From contig NC_088296.1 of the NCBI RefSeq assembly GCF_032854445.1, positions 13,118,706-13,182,705 of the forward strand: 64,000 bases of DNA, given 5' to 3'. This document shows positions 42,714 through 55,337 of the stretch, in pieces; position 1 is the stretch's first letter, and each line of letters starts with the position of its first letter. A program made the translations under genes and the position numbers. This DNA is from Liolophura sinensis (taxonomy: Eukaryota > Mollusca > Polyplacophora > Chitonida > Chitonidae). The notes beneath the pieces were generated by a model that made no database searches, was not told the origin of the DNA, and was given only the letters and a program-made list of their open reading frames with translations.

Positions 42714-43647
42714 GTCACAAACATGGAGATCCCATCTCTCTGGTAGGTATATGGCCAAATGATCATGTTTGAAACTTTGACTCCATCAAAATGGGTAATT
42801 GTTGGCATTATACTGTTAATCAGAGGAGCGTGGTCCAGAGTAGTAGTTTAGTAGAACAAGTTCAGTCACAACATAGGTCAAAAAAAAAACAAAACACGTG
42901 GACTAAGCACCTCTTCTTGAAGCACTTTTCCGAAAGGGTTCTGGGCGTTTTTTCACGATCTACGGTCTTCCTTGTCAATCCTTACATAATTTCGCAGTGC
43001 TTCATAGTGTCTGACGCACGACATTTACGCTAGTTAGATTGTCTGCCCGTCAAATATACATTCTTCTTTTGACCTTCCGCAATCATAACATGGCTAAGGC
43101 CGAAATTTTGGGCAACAATTGTGACTTGATAGTCACAACTCAAAGCGGAATACCATTTCAGTCTCTCAAATGTGAACAATAGCGAGGTGTTCGCCCTCTT
43201 CACGTATTCTCTCGCCTTGCATTTGTCATGATCCTCGACTTGTAGTTCGCTAAGATATAGCCAGCACGAGGGTAAAGTTCACAATATGCATGAGTTTACG
43301 TGAAATATCAAATATAAATCTCATGTAAACCTGAAATGTGCAATTGAGATACCATTAAAATAATTTGGAGTAAAAACACGGTACAGGTTACTCAATGTCA
43401 ATGTGCTATTTCAAAACTTTAATTTCATAAATACCGATAGAAAAACGCAATAAAGAAAGGTCGGATAGCAGATCTCACTTTCCAATTTTAATTGTATACC
43501 TTACAACGGCCATGAAGACTATGTATTCTCAACTAGAGATTTAAAGACGTCATTAGACACTTTCTGAATCAACCCTTGAAGGTATTACTCTCCGTGCAAA
43601 CAATGGACGCACAGTCTCCCGCTCTCCACACATGTGGATTTATAAAT
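42714..43647. other. no gene seen
   Basis: Unique sequence with only short frames. Confidence 0.4.
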
Positions 43648-43915
43648 ATAATAGCGGTCTTTCGGCTGAAATATTCTTGATTGAAACGGCGTAAACCGAT
43701 AAGAAAGATAGTTACGTGTGCAAGTATTCTGTTTTGCCTGCCCCACTATGTAACCTCTGCTATATGTGCAGGTATCGTCTGTTCATTACCATTTTTATTT
43801 TTTTATTTGATTGATGCACTGACGAATGCTTCACTTATACGAATGTGCCAAGCATTAAGGTGAGAGAAGACACCACCCGACCATCCTCACGTTGGACTTT
43901 TCCAGACATGACCGA
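43648..43915. mobile_element. two decayed SINE fragments in opposite orientation
   Basis: At 43648-43700, AGCGGTCTTTCGGCTGAAAT and TTCTTGATTGAAACGGCGTA are a plus-strand 3' end. At 43793-43915, TTTTTATTTGATTGATGCAC, CACTTATACGAATGTGCCAA and CGACCATCCTCACGTTGGAC are a minus-strand copy. Both are strongly mutated. Confidence 0.6.
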
Positions 43916-44289
43916 AGAACTCTTTTGACTGTAGAAAAAACCGGCGAGATCCTGCTTGTCAATTTAGTGTACCTCCGCCAGGGGTGTATTTTAACTACTG
44001 GTGTATATCCATTACTAGTCGCCGCCTACAAGCCCCTTGTAGCACAAAGTCTTATACAGGAGTGGGAACGCTTACAGCTGAGGGTATAAGTTCCCGACAA
44101 AAACCTTTTGGATATTTGGACCTAGTTTCGCAACTTAGGTCACAACGATTCACTGGCTGAAGTCTACCCCGTCCTCATGATCAAGTATGAACGTGCTTTG
44201 CATATGATGAATTGTCCCAGCCATCATGCTTGTAAGTTACATGCAGTTTTTGTATACTACTGAAGTGATACCTATAAAGTAGAAGGGGT

Positions 44290-44470
44290 AAAGGAACGTA
44301 TCTATTTGATTAATGTTTTATGCCCTACTCAAGGCTGGTGAGCGGAAGAAATCGGAGTGGAGGAAATCAGGTTGGTGGAAACCGAGTGGAAGGAAGAAAC
44401 TATCTAACGCCGTGTATATACAATCTGATGGTCGTCATATATGTTAAATTCTTGACTACGGAGTTAAACA
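44290..44470. mobile_element. very old SINE-like debris
   Basis: TTTGATTAATGTTTTATGCC CTACTCAAGG and later AAATTCTTGACTACGGAGTT AAACACA recall the two ends of the SINE, with purine-rich repeats (GGTTGGTGGAAACCGAG) between. Only a weak case. Confidence 0.35.
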
Positions 44471-45761
44471 CACGCACACAACAAAACATAAACCCATGCC
44501 CATTTAAAAAATTAAATGTGTTTTGCAAAATGTTCTCGTGCGTTTCGACATGTTACACCTGATGGAATGTGATACGTGCAAACAAAGTGTGCCTTTAGAG
44601 TATAAAATGTTGCCTTTTTAAACTCTTTTCGTGTATCGGGTACAGAAGTGTGCGTTAGCGTGTATACTAACACAGTATCCCTAGGCCCACACTAGGATAC
44701 AATGAAATTCCTTACCGGTAGCGTACAGGTATTCTATCTACTGTAAATTGCTCTGCCGGGTGCCATTTGCGTTAGGTTGTCACTTAGCCCGAGCCTTGGC
44801 CTTTCAAACTCACTGCAGCTTGTCCATCATTTCATATCATTGCTTGGAGGTGTTTTGTTCAATGGTAGAGTACTGGAGCGTCAATGGCATAGCTCTCTGT
44901 ATATAGGGCAGGATAAGTTTATGTGTATTACCCTCACAAATTACTCCACAGTTCCTTCCCCCCAGGCTACATCAAGAGGACAGTGTAAGGTATTTAACTG
45001 GATCAAATCTATTACGGTTTAGCTTTGGGATAGCTACGGTCTCGTTTTTCTGTTAACTGTTCGTCCAAAACTATTGTGCTAAGAGGTAAAGTGGTCATTT
45101 GCAATTTAGTAAGCCTGTCACTTTACTGTGGTTTTCTCGGTTTGACACGAGCGTGCTCGACGGATGATGTTTTTCAGATCACCCTCTTCATTTCGCATGT
45201 GTCTACTAAGTACTTGATGTACTTTTATTCCATGAATTGGTATATAAGCGTCATAATGATAAAAAAAAGTCACAAATGGCAACGCAAATCGTATGTACCA
45301 TGACCGGCCTTTAAATACATGATAGACCTACTAGCAACTCGCCATGTTTCCTGCGACAATTCCACCGAATACCGGAACCGCTAATTAATTGGCCAAATTG
45401 AATTAGCGATAGCTCGATTTGCATCAGTGACTCCACTGGTCATAAGTAATCCTACTATGGGGGAGAAGAAAGCTTCAGATACAACAGCTTTTCAAGGCTA
45501 CCCCTTGGCAAAGATATGCTTTTACAAATAATTTATAATGACGTTTCCTTTCGCTACTGTGTAAGTCGTCGGGTCTGGTCTGTGGTGAGACCAAAACAGT
45601 TTCTTCTTTCACAAACTTTTGAATTTTGACATTTTAAAAATTATCCTCACTCGAATAGCAATATACCAAAGAGTTCTACATATGGCGTGTACACATCTGT
45701 AATGCCTAAGGGTTGACGAAACTGAATGAGAAGCTTCTTTGTAGTACTTGCTTAATCCCGT
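44471..45761. other. no gene seen
   Basis: Unique sequence. Short open frames near 44777 and 45076 lack splice context and similarity to anything I recognise. Confidence 0.4.
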
Positions 45762-45925
45762 GTGTTATTTGACGATTTCAATCAACGTCATGAGTTATTA
45801 ATTCAAAAACTAGCGTTTCAACCTTATTTCATCAAATACCTTTACAGTAATTCTCTTGTAAGTAAATATGGACTGAACGTACACAATCTTTGGCACTCTG
45901 TCTCATGGTTGTCTCTAAATCGCTT
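45762..45925 (+). mobile_element. retroelement fragment (LINE 5' part), plus orientation
   Basis: The frame DDFNQRHELLIQKLAFQ resembles EDLDNRFKLLLQKLVFQG of the 42.4 kb LINE remnant, on the opposite strand. The DNA downstream matches 38350-38460. Confidence 0.45.
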
Positions 45926-45952
45926 AACACGGGCTAGGGCCTGTACACTGTG

Positions 45953-46045
45953 ACAGACCTTCCCACGTACGGCCGGAGAGGAAGCCAGCATGAGCTGAAC
46001 TTGAACTCACAGCGGCCGCATTGGTGAAAGATTCCTGGGTATTGA
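45953..46045 (-). mobile_element. SINE head fragment, reverse orientation
   Basis: GACCTTCCCACGTACGGCCG GAGAGGAAGCCAGCATGAGC TG, then GAACTCACAGCGGCCGCATT GGTGAAAGATTCCTGGGT. Only the middle and part of the head are left; its edges are sharp, and the preserved part is little diverged. Confidence 0.85.
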
Positions 46046-46713
46046 CTATGAAGGGAAGTATGCAAATCACAGCTCAGCTTGCCAATAGGTGGAACAATAT
46101 CTTTTGTTAACACATAAGTTAATGTAGCATTTAGTCATCTGTATTGTCTTACAGTCGACGCGAGAGGAAGCCTTAGTCGAGAGGACACCAATACCCATAG
46201 TAGAACACTTACGTGTATAAGAGTGACCTGACATGACCCAATCACTGTACTGTGACCACTCTTCCATTTTCCCCAAACCCGTCACCCTCCCACATACCAA
46301 TACAGGGCCTGACCAAATGACTCTCGACCTAGTATGTTGAACATTGCAGTTTCTTCACATCCATTTATGAAGAGGTTCTATTATCAGGGGATTGCCTTTC
46401 AATGAACAGGTCCGGAAAATAGCCTTTAGAACTAGCAGTAGACATTCGGTTAAATATACCGTGAAAGGCTATTCACTAAATGTGATACTCCAATAAAAAG
46501 GTTCCCATTGCAAATTTACAGATGGTGAAAGTGCCACCTGTACACCTAAGAAAAGACCTACAAGCTTCCTCCCAACTATTCCGGGCTTATGGACTTCCAC
46601 ATACATAAATTCTACCCATATTAAATCTACGAGAAAAAAACATTTGTAGCGTCCCGGAATGTAATAAAATCCTGGAATGTGGCAAAATCACTGACATCAA
46701 ACTGTGATTTTAT

Positions 46714-46908
46714 TTAGGGTAACGAGGCTTTCCACTCTGTCATATTTGTGACATTGTTGGTAGCATTGCTTGTCGGATTGTAAAACGCATTACACGCACT
46801 GGAATAGACAAGAAATAACAATAACGTTATTTCCGGGATGGACATTTTTGACCCGGTTTTCAATTTAAGGGAAATAGATATAGTTTTAATTGAACGAACG
46901 ATCAACAT
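46714..46908 (-). CDS. possible signal-peptide exon, unidentified
   Basis: Inside this minus-strand frame, an internal Met begins MSIPEITLLLFLVYSSACNA, a good signal peptide with a likely cleavage after ACNA. FYNPTSNATNNVTNMTEW follows with three N-glycosylation sequons (NAT, NVT, NMT). This is what a first coding exon of a secreted or membrane glycoprotein looks like. No clear donor or second exon could be assigned, so the case rests on composition alone. Confidence 0.28.
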   Translation of the reverse strand: MLIVRSIKTISISLKLKTGSKMSIPEITLLLFLVYSSACNAFYNPTSNATNNVTNMTEWKASLP

Positions 46909-47209
46909 TCATCTCATGAGTGGTGGTAGGTAAATGTTATCGAAGAAAAGTAAGACGGCAGAGGATGGTGTAACCACCCACTTTTGTCATTATTGTTCTT
47001 TAAATTCTGAACAACTGGATACTTTTATTCTGCTTTGTCATTGGTCCAAATTGCCACCTGAGCTACGGAAAGCAGATGATCATAACCAATGAAATCCCTG
47101 TAGATTTGAAAGTGTTTTGTCCCCAATCGCAGGCCCCCTTCACAAAGGTAAAACCGGCTGTTGTACTTGAAAGTTAAAGAAAAAATTGCCACGTCTAATG
47201 ATGATTGTA

Positions 47210-47645
47210 CATTGTAACGTATTTCTCAGGTTGCTTGTGACCATTTGCCAGTTATCACACTGTCATCGTTTGCTCTGGTTTTACTTTCTATGCTGTACGT
47301 CTTTTATTCCTCCATGTTTCTAACCATGATTCTGCTGATGGACTAAGTATCCCCGAAGCCTGCATTGTTTTAATGTGATTGTATGTTAAATGACAAGACA
47401 GCATTTTGAGTATTCTAGAAAAGTGACGTCAAATGTATTGCAATTAACATTACTGTATTTTTCTCAACTAATTCTGCTTGAGCCATGGTGCCAGAGGGCG
47501 TGTAAATTGCTGCTGTTAATGCATTTACATCAACAGTCAGAATAAAGCTCTGACTGAGGTAAAGTGACAAGATACCGTATTTCACCGGTTACGTGCGACC
47601 ACTTGCCAGCTATCACAAGGTCGTCGCTGCTCTGGTTTTACTCTC
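47210..47645. mobile_element. second remnant of the DIRS-like element
   Basis: Two mutated copies of the CCATTTGCCAGTTATCACAC / ACTTGCCAGCTATCACAAGG stretch flank a segment with GACAAGACAGCATTTTGAGT ATTCTAGAAAAGTGACGTC. That segment corresponds to the 30.15-30.2 kb coding piece (CAGCGTTCTGAGTAATTCTA GACCAGTGACGTC). It is more decayed than the 29-30 kb copy. Confidence 0.6.
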
Positions 47646-50600
47646 AGACAACAGAGACCATCCATAAAAGATGCGTGTTTTTATGGTGAAATTTAATGTG
47701 GTTGATACAGCGGTGTCAATTCCGCGGAAATTCATAAACGCGTTCTTTATCAAATGGAATACCATTTGAAACGAAGTATACAAATTAAACTGAGTAGATG
47801 AGACATCTTGTGGCTTTGTCCCGAAAATGCACTGTTTTTGTTCATTTACCACGTCGTGGGAAACAGTTGTTACATTATGCGATTTTATTCTGAGTAGAAC
47901 AAATTATGTGGCGAAAACAGAATAGTATGTTGTGAACAACACATGCAATACTCAGATTAACAAAAAGTATTCAGCAAGGGTAACGGAACAGGTCTGTCAT
48001 ACTTAACACTATACATGTAGTTTGTAACAATATTATAATTTGTTTTTTGTCATCACGCTGAAAGGTGGTAATTTAACAGAACGGATGAGTCATATTGAAC
48101 ACAATACACGTAGTTTTTAATGTAAACATAATCTATTGTATCGTCACTCCGAAAATATGATACAGTATTCTGTCAATGTAACCAGATTAGTTCTGGAGCG
48201 AAAACTGTTTGGCGGTTCACGCTTCAGTGATTGTTGTCTCGTGAAAAAATGGGGGTACATAGCCTCAACAATAATGGCGCTCATTCCCGTGTTATTTTCA
48301 AAGAATTATCTCCCAATTAGCCACTGCCTAGCGACATCATGACCCGGAGAAAAACGGATCGAGATGTATTTCTATTTTCAAATGCTGTAGGATATATTTA
48401 GAAAAGTCTTTCTGCTATAGTCTACTCGTGAGTATCAAACGTACAACAAATAATAGCATAAAATAGATTTTCGTGCTCACATGGTTGTCTTATATTCTTT
48501 GAAAAAAAAAACCAATAGAGGCCATTATGATTGCAATTACCCAAACGTATCTTTGAAAAAAGAATTTCAGGTAAACCCAAGAAAGGAAAAAGGTAAACAG
48601 AATTTCTTGGTCATGAAAAACTCTTGCACAGCGTTAACAACACTTTTGTGAGTGAATTTGTGAAAACGAAGCTTGTATCACTTGTTATAGTTAACTGTTC
48701 AATCCCCTGTCAAGTATTAGAATGAAATTCTAATTTTTTTTTAAAGGCAAAGAAAAGCACCAAAAAAGTATATGTCACATGAGCGACCATTAAACACTTG
48801 TTGAATATAAATTCGGCGCTTTTCAAATTTTCCAATCGGTTTCTACGGTGTTATGCAGGGCCCAGTTGGTATCAATGACGTCTGACCCGTATTTTGGCTT
48901 CATGTAAATTGGCGGGTATATGCATTTTAAATGCAGAAGACTACCAGTCTGTGTGCGTTAATGTTACGTCCCTAAAAATATAAACTGAACATTTTTCATG
49001 GACATTGTTTAATAGTCCTTTATGTGAAATACGAACACAATAAATATAAGAACATAAGAAGTTCATATTATTATTATTATTATTATTGAATTTCAGGCAG
49101 GGGGCGCTGCTTGTTTCTGTACGCATGTTGTCTTCGCAATGAGACAGAAAAGCTGACATGATAAATATCACCCTGGATAATGTTTAGAGCGCACAAAAAC
49201 AAAGGCTACGATAAAAGGAATTTATTGTACTATATCTGTAAAGAGCTGCTGTCCTTCATTCTAGTACAAATGTGAGAAGAATCCAGTCAGTGCGTCGACA
49301 GTACATATGTAAAAACGCTATTAATACACTATAAAAAGAAAGGAAAACTATGAAATTTTGTCTTGACCTCCGGCATAGTTGAACCACGCCTTTGAATAGT
49401 CCTACCCTCGGGCACAAGTTCAGAGGAAATAGTAAATCTAGCATGCATGTCGTAACATGCATTTGTATACCAATCGTCAATCATAATAAATGTTCCAGGT
49501 CAATAATCACTAGAGCATTATCCAAAACTACGTTCAGCACAAACCATCACAGAAATAAGAAAGTACGTAGAATAAGAAATTAGTCATTTAATGGGATGCC
49601 GCCAACGGCTTTTAATGCACAGTTCTCAAAACTACGTGAGAGTTAGGCCGAAACCGAGGTCGCGTCTCCCCTAGAAATATCTTCATGTAAGGAGGCCAAG
49701 GATCGAAGGGGGGCCTGCAACATGTTTCAGGTTACATAGTAAACCTGACGTTTTAGCTTTTATCTGCCCAGTATCATAATTATAGAGAAACCAAAAAGTC
49801 GACGAAGAAATAACAAATTAAGAAGGAAAGTACGCATTTTCATTCATTCTCGTTCAGGGGTTCACGTGAATGCCCCAAGAAAACGAAAGAACTAATACCT
49901 TTGGAAACTTGAAAATAATTTTTTCAAACACTTCGGATTTCAGATTTATTCACCACCCATAAAATGAACATACTCAATGTCATATGGACAATGTTGCGGG
50001 AAATTACACCTTGAGTTATCCCTTGTTCCATGCACGAGGACCTTTAATCTATGGAGCGACAATGAAGTTCTATGAAATGTTCAGTACAAATTTAGCGTGG
50101 TTATCTCTGGTCTAAAAACAGTGCACATCTGAAATCTTCTTAAAATATCCTTTAAACAATGCTGATAATTCATAAAGTTTATACATATATTTTTGGCACA
50201 TTTGCAAGCCTAGAAAATCAATCATTTACCTGAGCAAGACTAAGTATCTCAAACAGTTTAGCTCATACAGGTGATCTGCGGTAACGACCAGAAAATTTAG
50301 TTATCCGATAGCCTTTTTGAAGAGTAAGGATAGATATGAAATGGGTGGAGAAAGTATTTCCTTAAACAATGTTGCTATATAACAGATACGAATACACAAG
50401 TGAGCAATATAGGATAAGCATGGCTTTCAGGTTAACACACTGTTTTATATGCGACAGAAGACCAATGTCACGTGACAGCTTGTCTGATCAGGAATTGGTA
50501 TGGTTTTTTCCAGTTTAACTGTATCACTCCAAGGAACTTCAAACTGTTTACTTGCTCAATTTCGGTGTTATTTACAGTAAATTTTTTTGGTAAACTAATA

Positions 50601-50709
50601 TTTGTGTTATTTCTGAATGGTTTTGTAAAAATAAAGTTGGTTTCCCTACATTAATCGAGAGCTTTTTTTGCGGAGAGCCAAATAAACAATTCCGCGGTAA
50701 CAGTCGTTT
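47646..50709. other. no gene seen
   Basis: AT-rich unique sequence. A short ATT trinucleotide run lies at 49065-49088. Open frames are short and scattered over both strands. Confidence 0.4.
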
Positions 50710-50712
50710 TAA

Positions 50713-51473
50713 ACGCCGGTATACACTGAGTGTATACCAGACTGAAAAATCGCATTGAGTGCCCGTTAAATTTTCTAGTGTATACCTCTCCACGACAAAA
50801 ATCGTGTCGGCTGCAGTCGTGTCTAGTTGTGAGACAAGATATTTTGTAAAAAGTGTTATGCCAGTCGAGCGTTTTGACGTTCTTTCCACTAATGTATCAA
50901 CTACTATGACTATCGTCGGTGACGGTCTTCAATCTTCAGCCAATCAGAACCAGGCACACAGTCTCGCAACCACTTTTTGGTATCCAAAATGGCGGCGCCC
51001 ACGGAGTTCACATAGACGACACATGCAGAAGACAAGCTCATCGAGTGAGTGATGAGCTTTATGAAAAAGCCCCTGGTGTTCACGCAACAGTAGCCACGGC
51101 TTTACCCAGCAACTCCTGAGTGGCTGTCTCCGAAGGCGTCTTCGGGGAAGAATAATATAGATTGCTGCAAAAGCCGTAGAATCCATGTCCGGCGAAGAGA
51201 CACGTGTACAGTCAGAAAATATTTATTTACTGGTAAACGGAAATGGTCGAAAAAAAAATGGAACTTGTGCAACTCCATCGGGAAATTATATTCGGTAGCA
51301 AAGGAAAATGGACACGTCACCTAGTAGTTTATTAACCCCCTACCCAGTTTTTTACCTCGCAGCGATTAGACACGACTCAGGCCGACCTGCCAAGACTAAA
51401 GTCGGTTCGGTTCGGTTCGGTTCGGTTCGGGTCGGGTCGGGTCGCAGCAAAGTGCTCAGTGTATACCCGGTCT
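50713..51473. mobile_element. probable PIF/Harbinger-type DNA element, 761 bp, non-autonomous
   Basis: Left end ACGCCGGTATACACTGAG and right end CTCAGTGTATACCCGGTCT are terminal inverted repeats (about 16 of 18 bases). Both ends are flanked by TAA, the three-base target duplication typical of PIF/Harbinger. The left arm itself forms a 21-bp palindrome, GGTATACACTGAGTGTATAC C. Inside, ATGGCGGCGCCCACGGAGTT opens a stop-ridden frame with THAEDKLIE, vaguely like the MADF/Myb-like second protein of Harbinger elements. A TCGGT/TCGGG repeat (51402-51444) lies near the right end. No transposase is present. Confidence 0.65.
51402..51444. repeat. TTCGG / GTCGG pentanucleotide repeat
   Basis: Five TTCGG units pass into GTCGG units, just inside the right end of the Harbinger-like element. 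GC-rich against an AT-rich background. Confidence 0.9.
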
Positions 51474-51489
51474 TAAGTCTGATGAGGTC

Positions 51490-52115
51490 ATCGTCAGGTA
51501 AAACAGCACTGGTCTCATCAACAAACAATAACAAGTAACAACGCGGTAGCATCCTTTACGTCATTCACACATAAGACAGGATAGGGTAGGTCCAAGTGTT
51601 GACCCCTTTCAGTTTGCATATTTCTGTTCAGTTGGTACAACTCCAGTAAACAATGACAAGTTGAACGAGCTATGCAGTCAGCGATGGATTTAACAATCGA
51701 TATTTTAATATCGCCCAACTCAGCCGCTGCATTTAATGATCCATGTATTATATTAATTATTTCGTTTGGAAAAGCTGCACGAAAGAAAACGTTATTTGAA
51801 CATGCAATGTGCAGATAATCCACATAGCCGCTGCTTGGCCGTGGTTTTTTTATAAGCTAGGTCACTGACAAAGGAGCTGAAATACTCTTAAAAATCTTCT
51901 GCTATTTTGGCACTGTCAGCAATTTTTTCTCCATTGATTATACATATTGTTGGGAGCTTATTATGTCGCTTTCGATTGGTAAATTCATTTATCACCTTCC
52001 ATGATATCATTATAACAGTCATTAAACTTTTTTCACAGTACTGTTTTGGGGCATTCTTATAGTATGACTTAATCGGTTTCGAAAAACCGTGTATCGAGGT
52101 GTAATTTTTTCTGTG
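51490..52115 (-). mobile_element. LINE remnant: linker and start of reverse transcriptase
   Basis: On the minus strand: KPIKSYYKNAPKQYCEKSLM, then WKVINEFTNRKRHNKLPTIC, INGEKIADSAKIAEDF, EYFSSFVSDLAYK, and then FPNEIINIIHGSLNAAAE followed by VKSIADCIA. This is the usual path from the endonuclease to the reverse transcriptase in L2/CR1-like LINEs (the WKVINE, EIA-F-YFS and IADCIA landmarks). One internal stop and several frameshifts are present, so it is dead. It is truncated near the Harbinger-like element at its low-coordinate end. Confidence 0.8.
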
Positions 52116-53149
52116 GAGAAAAAAGAAGTAAAACTTACTTCAATGTGAAGTACAATTACTGAAGAACACGCGTGTGAAAAATTGGAATGATGTGATTTAT
52201 AATTATTGTTTTATGAAAAGGTAAATGTAGGGTCAAAAGCAGATTTTGTGAGTTTAAGTCGTTTTCCTGAGGGGATTCCCTTCACAATAAAAGTGTGATT
52301 ACGTGAACTAAAATCATTTCCACATATTTGGTGTCTGGTTAATGAACAGTAAGATGTAACGAAGTATTGTGTCGATTAAGGCAATCGTATTTTTATAAAT
52401 TAAAAAAAAGGAAAGAAAAAAGAAATAATTTGAAAGTCTATAAGAACTCAACATTCGCCATAATAATTCATGGATTCTGTCGTGTTGTCCACATTGCTGT
52501 GTGGTAACATGCGTACCTTGAAACCATTGTGTTGAATAGGATCACGAGTTCGATTTCTATAATTGCATACCTTTTTTTTCTCAATGCTAAAGTGAGGCGA
52601 TGGGTGTGGAGCTAAAGTTGAATCACACTGAAATAATTCTCTTCATATCAAGCTATATGTAAATAGTTTTAAATATATTATTGTAAATCTATACAGATTG
52701 TATACGGTATTCTTCCAATGAAAGCTCAAAGCTATTTACTTCACTTAACAGCATATCATACAAATACATTGAGAAAGGAGCACCTGCTTCTCAGCTTATA
52801 GCTTCTTGATAAGAGTCTATTACAGACACTGTCATATATTCACAGTGTAATTCATAAGATAAATCTTGTTTCAGATACCAACATTAGACGAACAAGGAAA
52901 ATATCGTGTGCATTTAACGGCATACAGTAGGCTGATGGTTAGCAACGAATGTTTTAGCTTGGCCTATTCCATCGGCTACACCTATGACATAACTTCAACC
53001 GCACACATGGGAAACCTTTGCCTCATTTCACAGACGATCTGTCACTGTGAGCAGGTTGGCAATCGACAATTTCTCATGCAGTTGCAAGCGGTCCTTTTAG
53101 AAAATAGGGAAATGAATACTAAAGATGGAGCGTGCGGAGACATATTTGC

Positions 53150-53415
53150 GTGATAAGTTATTTATATGAACCACCGGGAGGTGATCGCTGACATCAGACA
53201 GAATAATTCCTGATAAGCGATTCTGTGCATTCACGAAATTCATGAAGGTAGCAGAGTTCGAATTCAGTCTGGTGGGCTTGGTTATCTATGGGAAAGAAGT
53301 AGCGAGATTTCATCATATCAATAAATTCTCACATAAGGCAGCGTTTGCTAGATTTAAATAAGTCCACATTAAAATTGCCCATTAGCAAACAATGCATCAA
53401 ATGTACTCATTATTA
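53150..53415 (-). mobile_element. LINE remnant: end of endonuclease domain
   Basis: The minus strand reads LLMGNFNVDLFKSSKRCLM, then EFIDMMKSRYFFPIDNQAHQ, and after a frameshift SGIILSDVSDHLPVVHINNL. These correspond to the GDFN-DL and final SDH-P motifs of LINE endonucleases. The 95-codon plus-strand frame at 52866-53153 overlaps the continuation of this element and is probably noise. A SINE tail abuts it at 53417. Confidence 0.72.
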
Positions 53416-53416
53416 T

Positions 53417-53575
53417 TTGTTTATTTATTTGATTGGTGTTTTACGCCGTACTCAAGAATATTTCACTTATACGACGGTTGCCAGCATTATGGTGGGAAGA
53501 AATCGGGCAGAGCCCGGGGGAAACCCACGGCCATTTGCAGGTTGCTGGAAGACCTTCCCACGTACGGCCGGAACG
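53417..53575 (-). mobile_element. 5'-truncated SINE, reverse orientation
   Basis: TTTATTTATTTGATTGGTGT TTTACGCCGTACTCAAGAAT, CATTATGGTGGGAAGAAATC, CCCGGGGGAAACCCACGGCC and CCTTCCCACGTACGGCCGG, then an abrupt end before the head. The sequence is close to the apparent consensus, so this is a fairly young copy. Confidence 0.92.
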
Positions 53576-55160
53576 GTTGAATAGTAAACTATTGACATGA
53601 AACGTAGTCCATAAACACATCTTGAAAATAAACAATCGGAATAAGGAAGACAAACAGACAGACAAACTGACAGAACAAACTGACAGAACCACTGGCTTAT
53701 AGAAAACTTATACACAGGTTTCTTTTCTTTGTACCTACAAAACCCATATGAACTCCCAAAAGTTCAACGCTGTTATGTTAAGGAGCAAACTGCGACAAAA
53801 TTAAAGAGCAAAAAACTGTAGAAATGTGAACATGTTCAGACTGACATTGGCTGAACTAGCAGGCTAAGCCCTATCAAACAAACAAAAAAAAACAACAAAG
53901 CACACAAAGGTTTTAAAATTAGGGTGAGTTTCACGTTTCATTCATTTTCAACTCCTATATACACATTTCAACTTTTATACTTATAGCAGTTTATACTTAT
54001 AAAGGCTTATGTATGTATAGGCAAGAATGCGGATAAAAAAAGTTGCACTTGGTTATGTGAAAGACGGTATCTATAAAAAAGTGCTTAAGGATGAGGTACT
54101 TTAGGTACATATTTATTTCAATATAAACTAGGATTTTATAGTGTTAGTTTGTAAAGATGGGTGCAGCGAACCACATATACAGAGATATACAATATATTTA
54201 TATATAAACCCTGGCAAAGTACATTACGTTGAACAAGAACTCTTTGTGTCAAACGCCTGGCCGTACGCCATTGAAAGAAACCTGTTCTAGTAGTTTTATT
54301 TGTAGTATTAAAGAATTTACAAAATGAAATTAATGTGAAATAGAACCTGTTAGACAATATTTTAGTGTCTGTACAGATCACTCAGTCACTGTGTCACCAT
54401 GGATTGGCGGTCGTTAGCCCATGAAAGCCACGTTATCAGCTTAACCAACTGCGCATCGGTCTACCAATCGTTTAGTTCAACTGGTAAAATAAGTTTTGTG
54501 GGAATTATTCTTATCTTTTGCCAGTTAATTAAAGAATATTTTTATTTAAAAATAATTGTTTGTGTATAATTTTACTTCATTTTAACCCATCAATGCACAG
54601 GCAAAAGGTGCTTTCGTAAATAAATTACTGTCGATGTCTTTGTTTGCTTTCTGAGGTTAATCGTTGCTTTGAATGTATCCCCCGGAAGCGTCCCAGAGGT
54701 GAAAAGAAAGCTTGACATAAAAGTCGGCTAACCTCCACATCTCCCCTGTGGACGTGCTGAATCGTTTATTTAATGTACGCTGCCACAGGTCATCTGATTT
54801 GCAAGGCGAATTTTCGAATCGGTCGACCTTCATGTTGGCTTTGACATGTTAATATATGGTAACTGGTTACTTGGATATGACACTTTTCAATCATTATGAC
54901 ACACCCGAGTTCGAGCGACCCTTGGTCATGTACATCGTGTATTCCCCTGTCCTTAGTGCTGTAAGGCTTTAATGACAATTCGTGGTGTTCGTGGGCCGCT
55001 TGCACAGACCAGTTTTCTTCCAAAAACATGTTTTCATGCACCCATAAAAATGGCCACTCTTGTGAAGAGCTGTTGAGTATGGTCCGCCAGTGGATTTAAG
55101 TCGAGAGGTTTATCACGTACAAGACAAATGTCGATGGTTAACTTCGGGCACTTTCCTGCA
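53576..55160. other. no gene seen
   Basis: Unique AT-rich sequence with a short GACAGACA-type tract near 53650. No convincing frame. Confidence 0.4.
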
Positions 55161-55164
55161 CCAA

Positions 55165-55258
55165 TATACCCGACCCCAGGGAAAATTCTTGAGGAGAAAC
55201 GTTATACTCCAATTAAATAAATAAATAAATAATTTGTGATCATTGAATCACAATCACA

Positions 55259-55337
<79 letters not shown>

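Noticed and set aside
52866-53153. 95-codon plus-strand frame beginning MFQIPTLDEQGKYRVHL
   Set aside because: Lies opposite a decayed minus-strand LINE endonuclease; a chance antisense frame is more likely than a gene.
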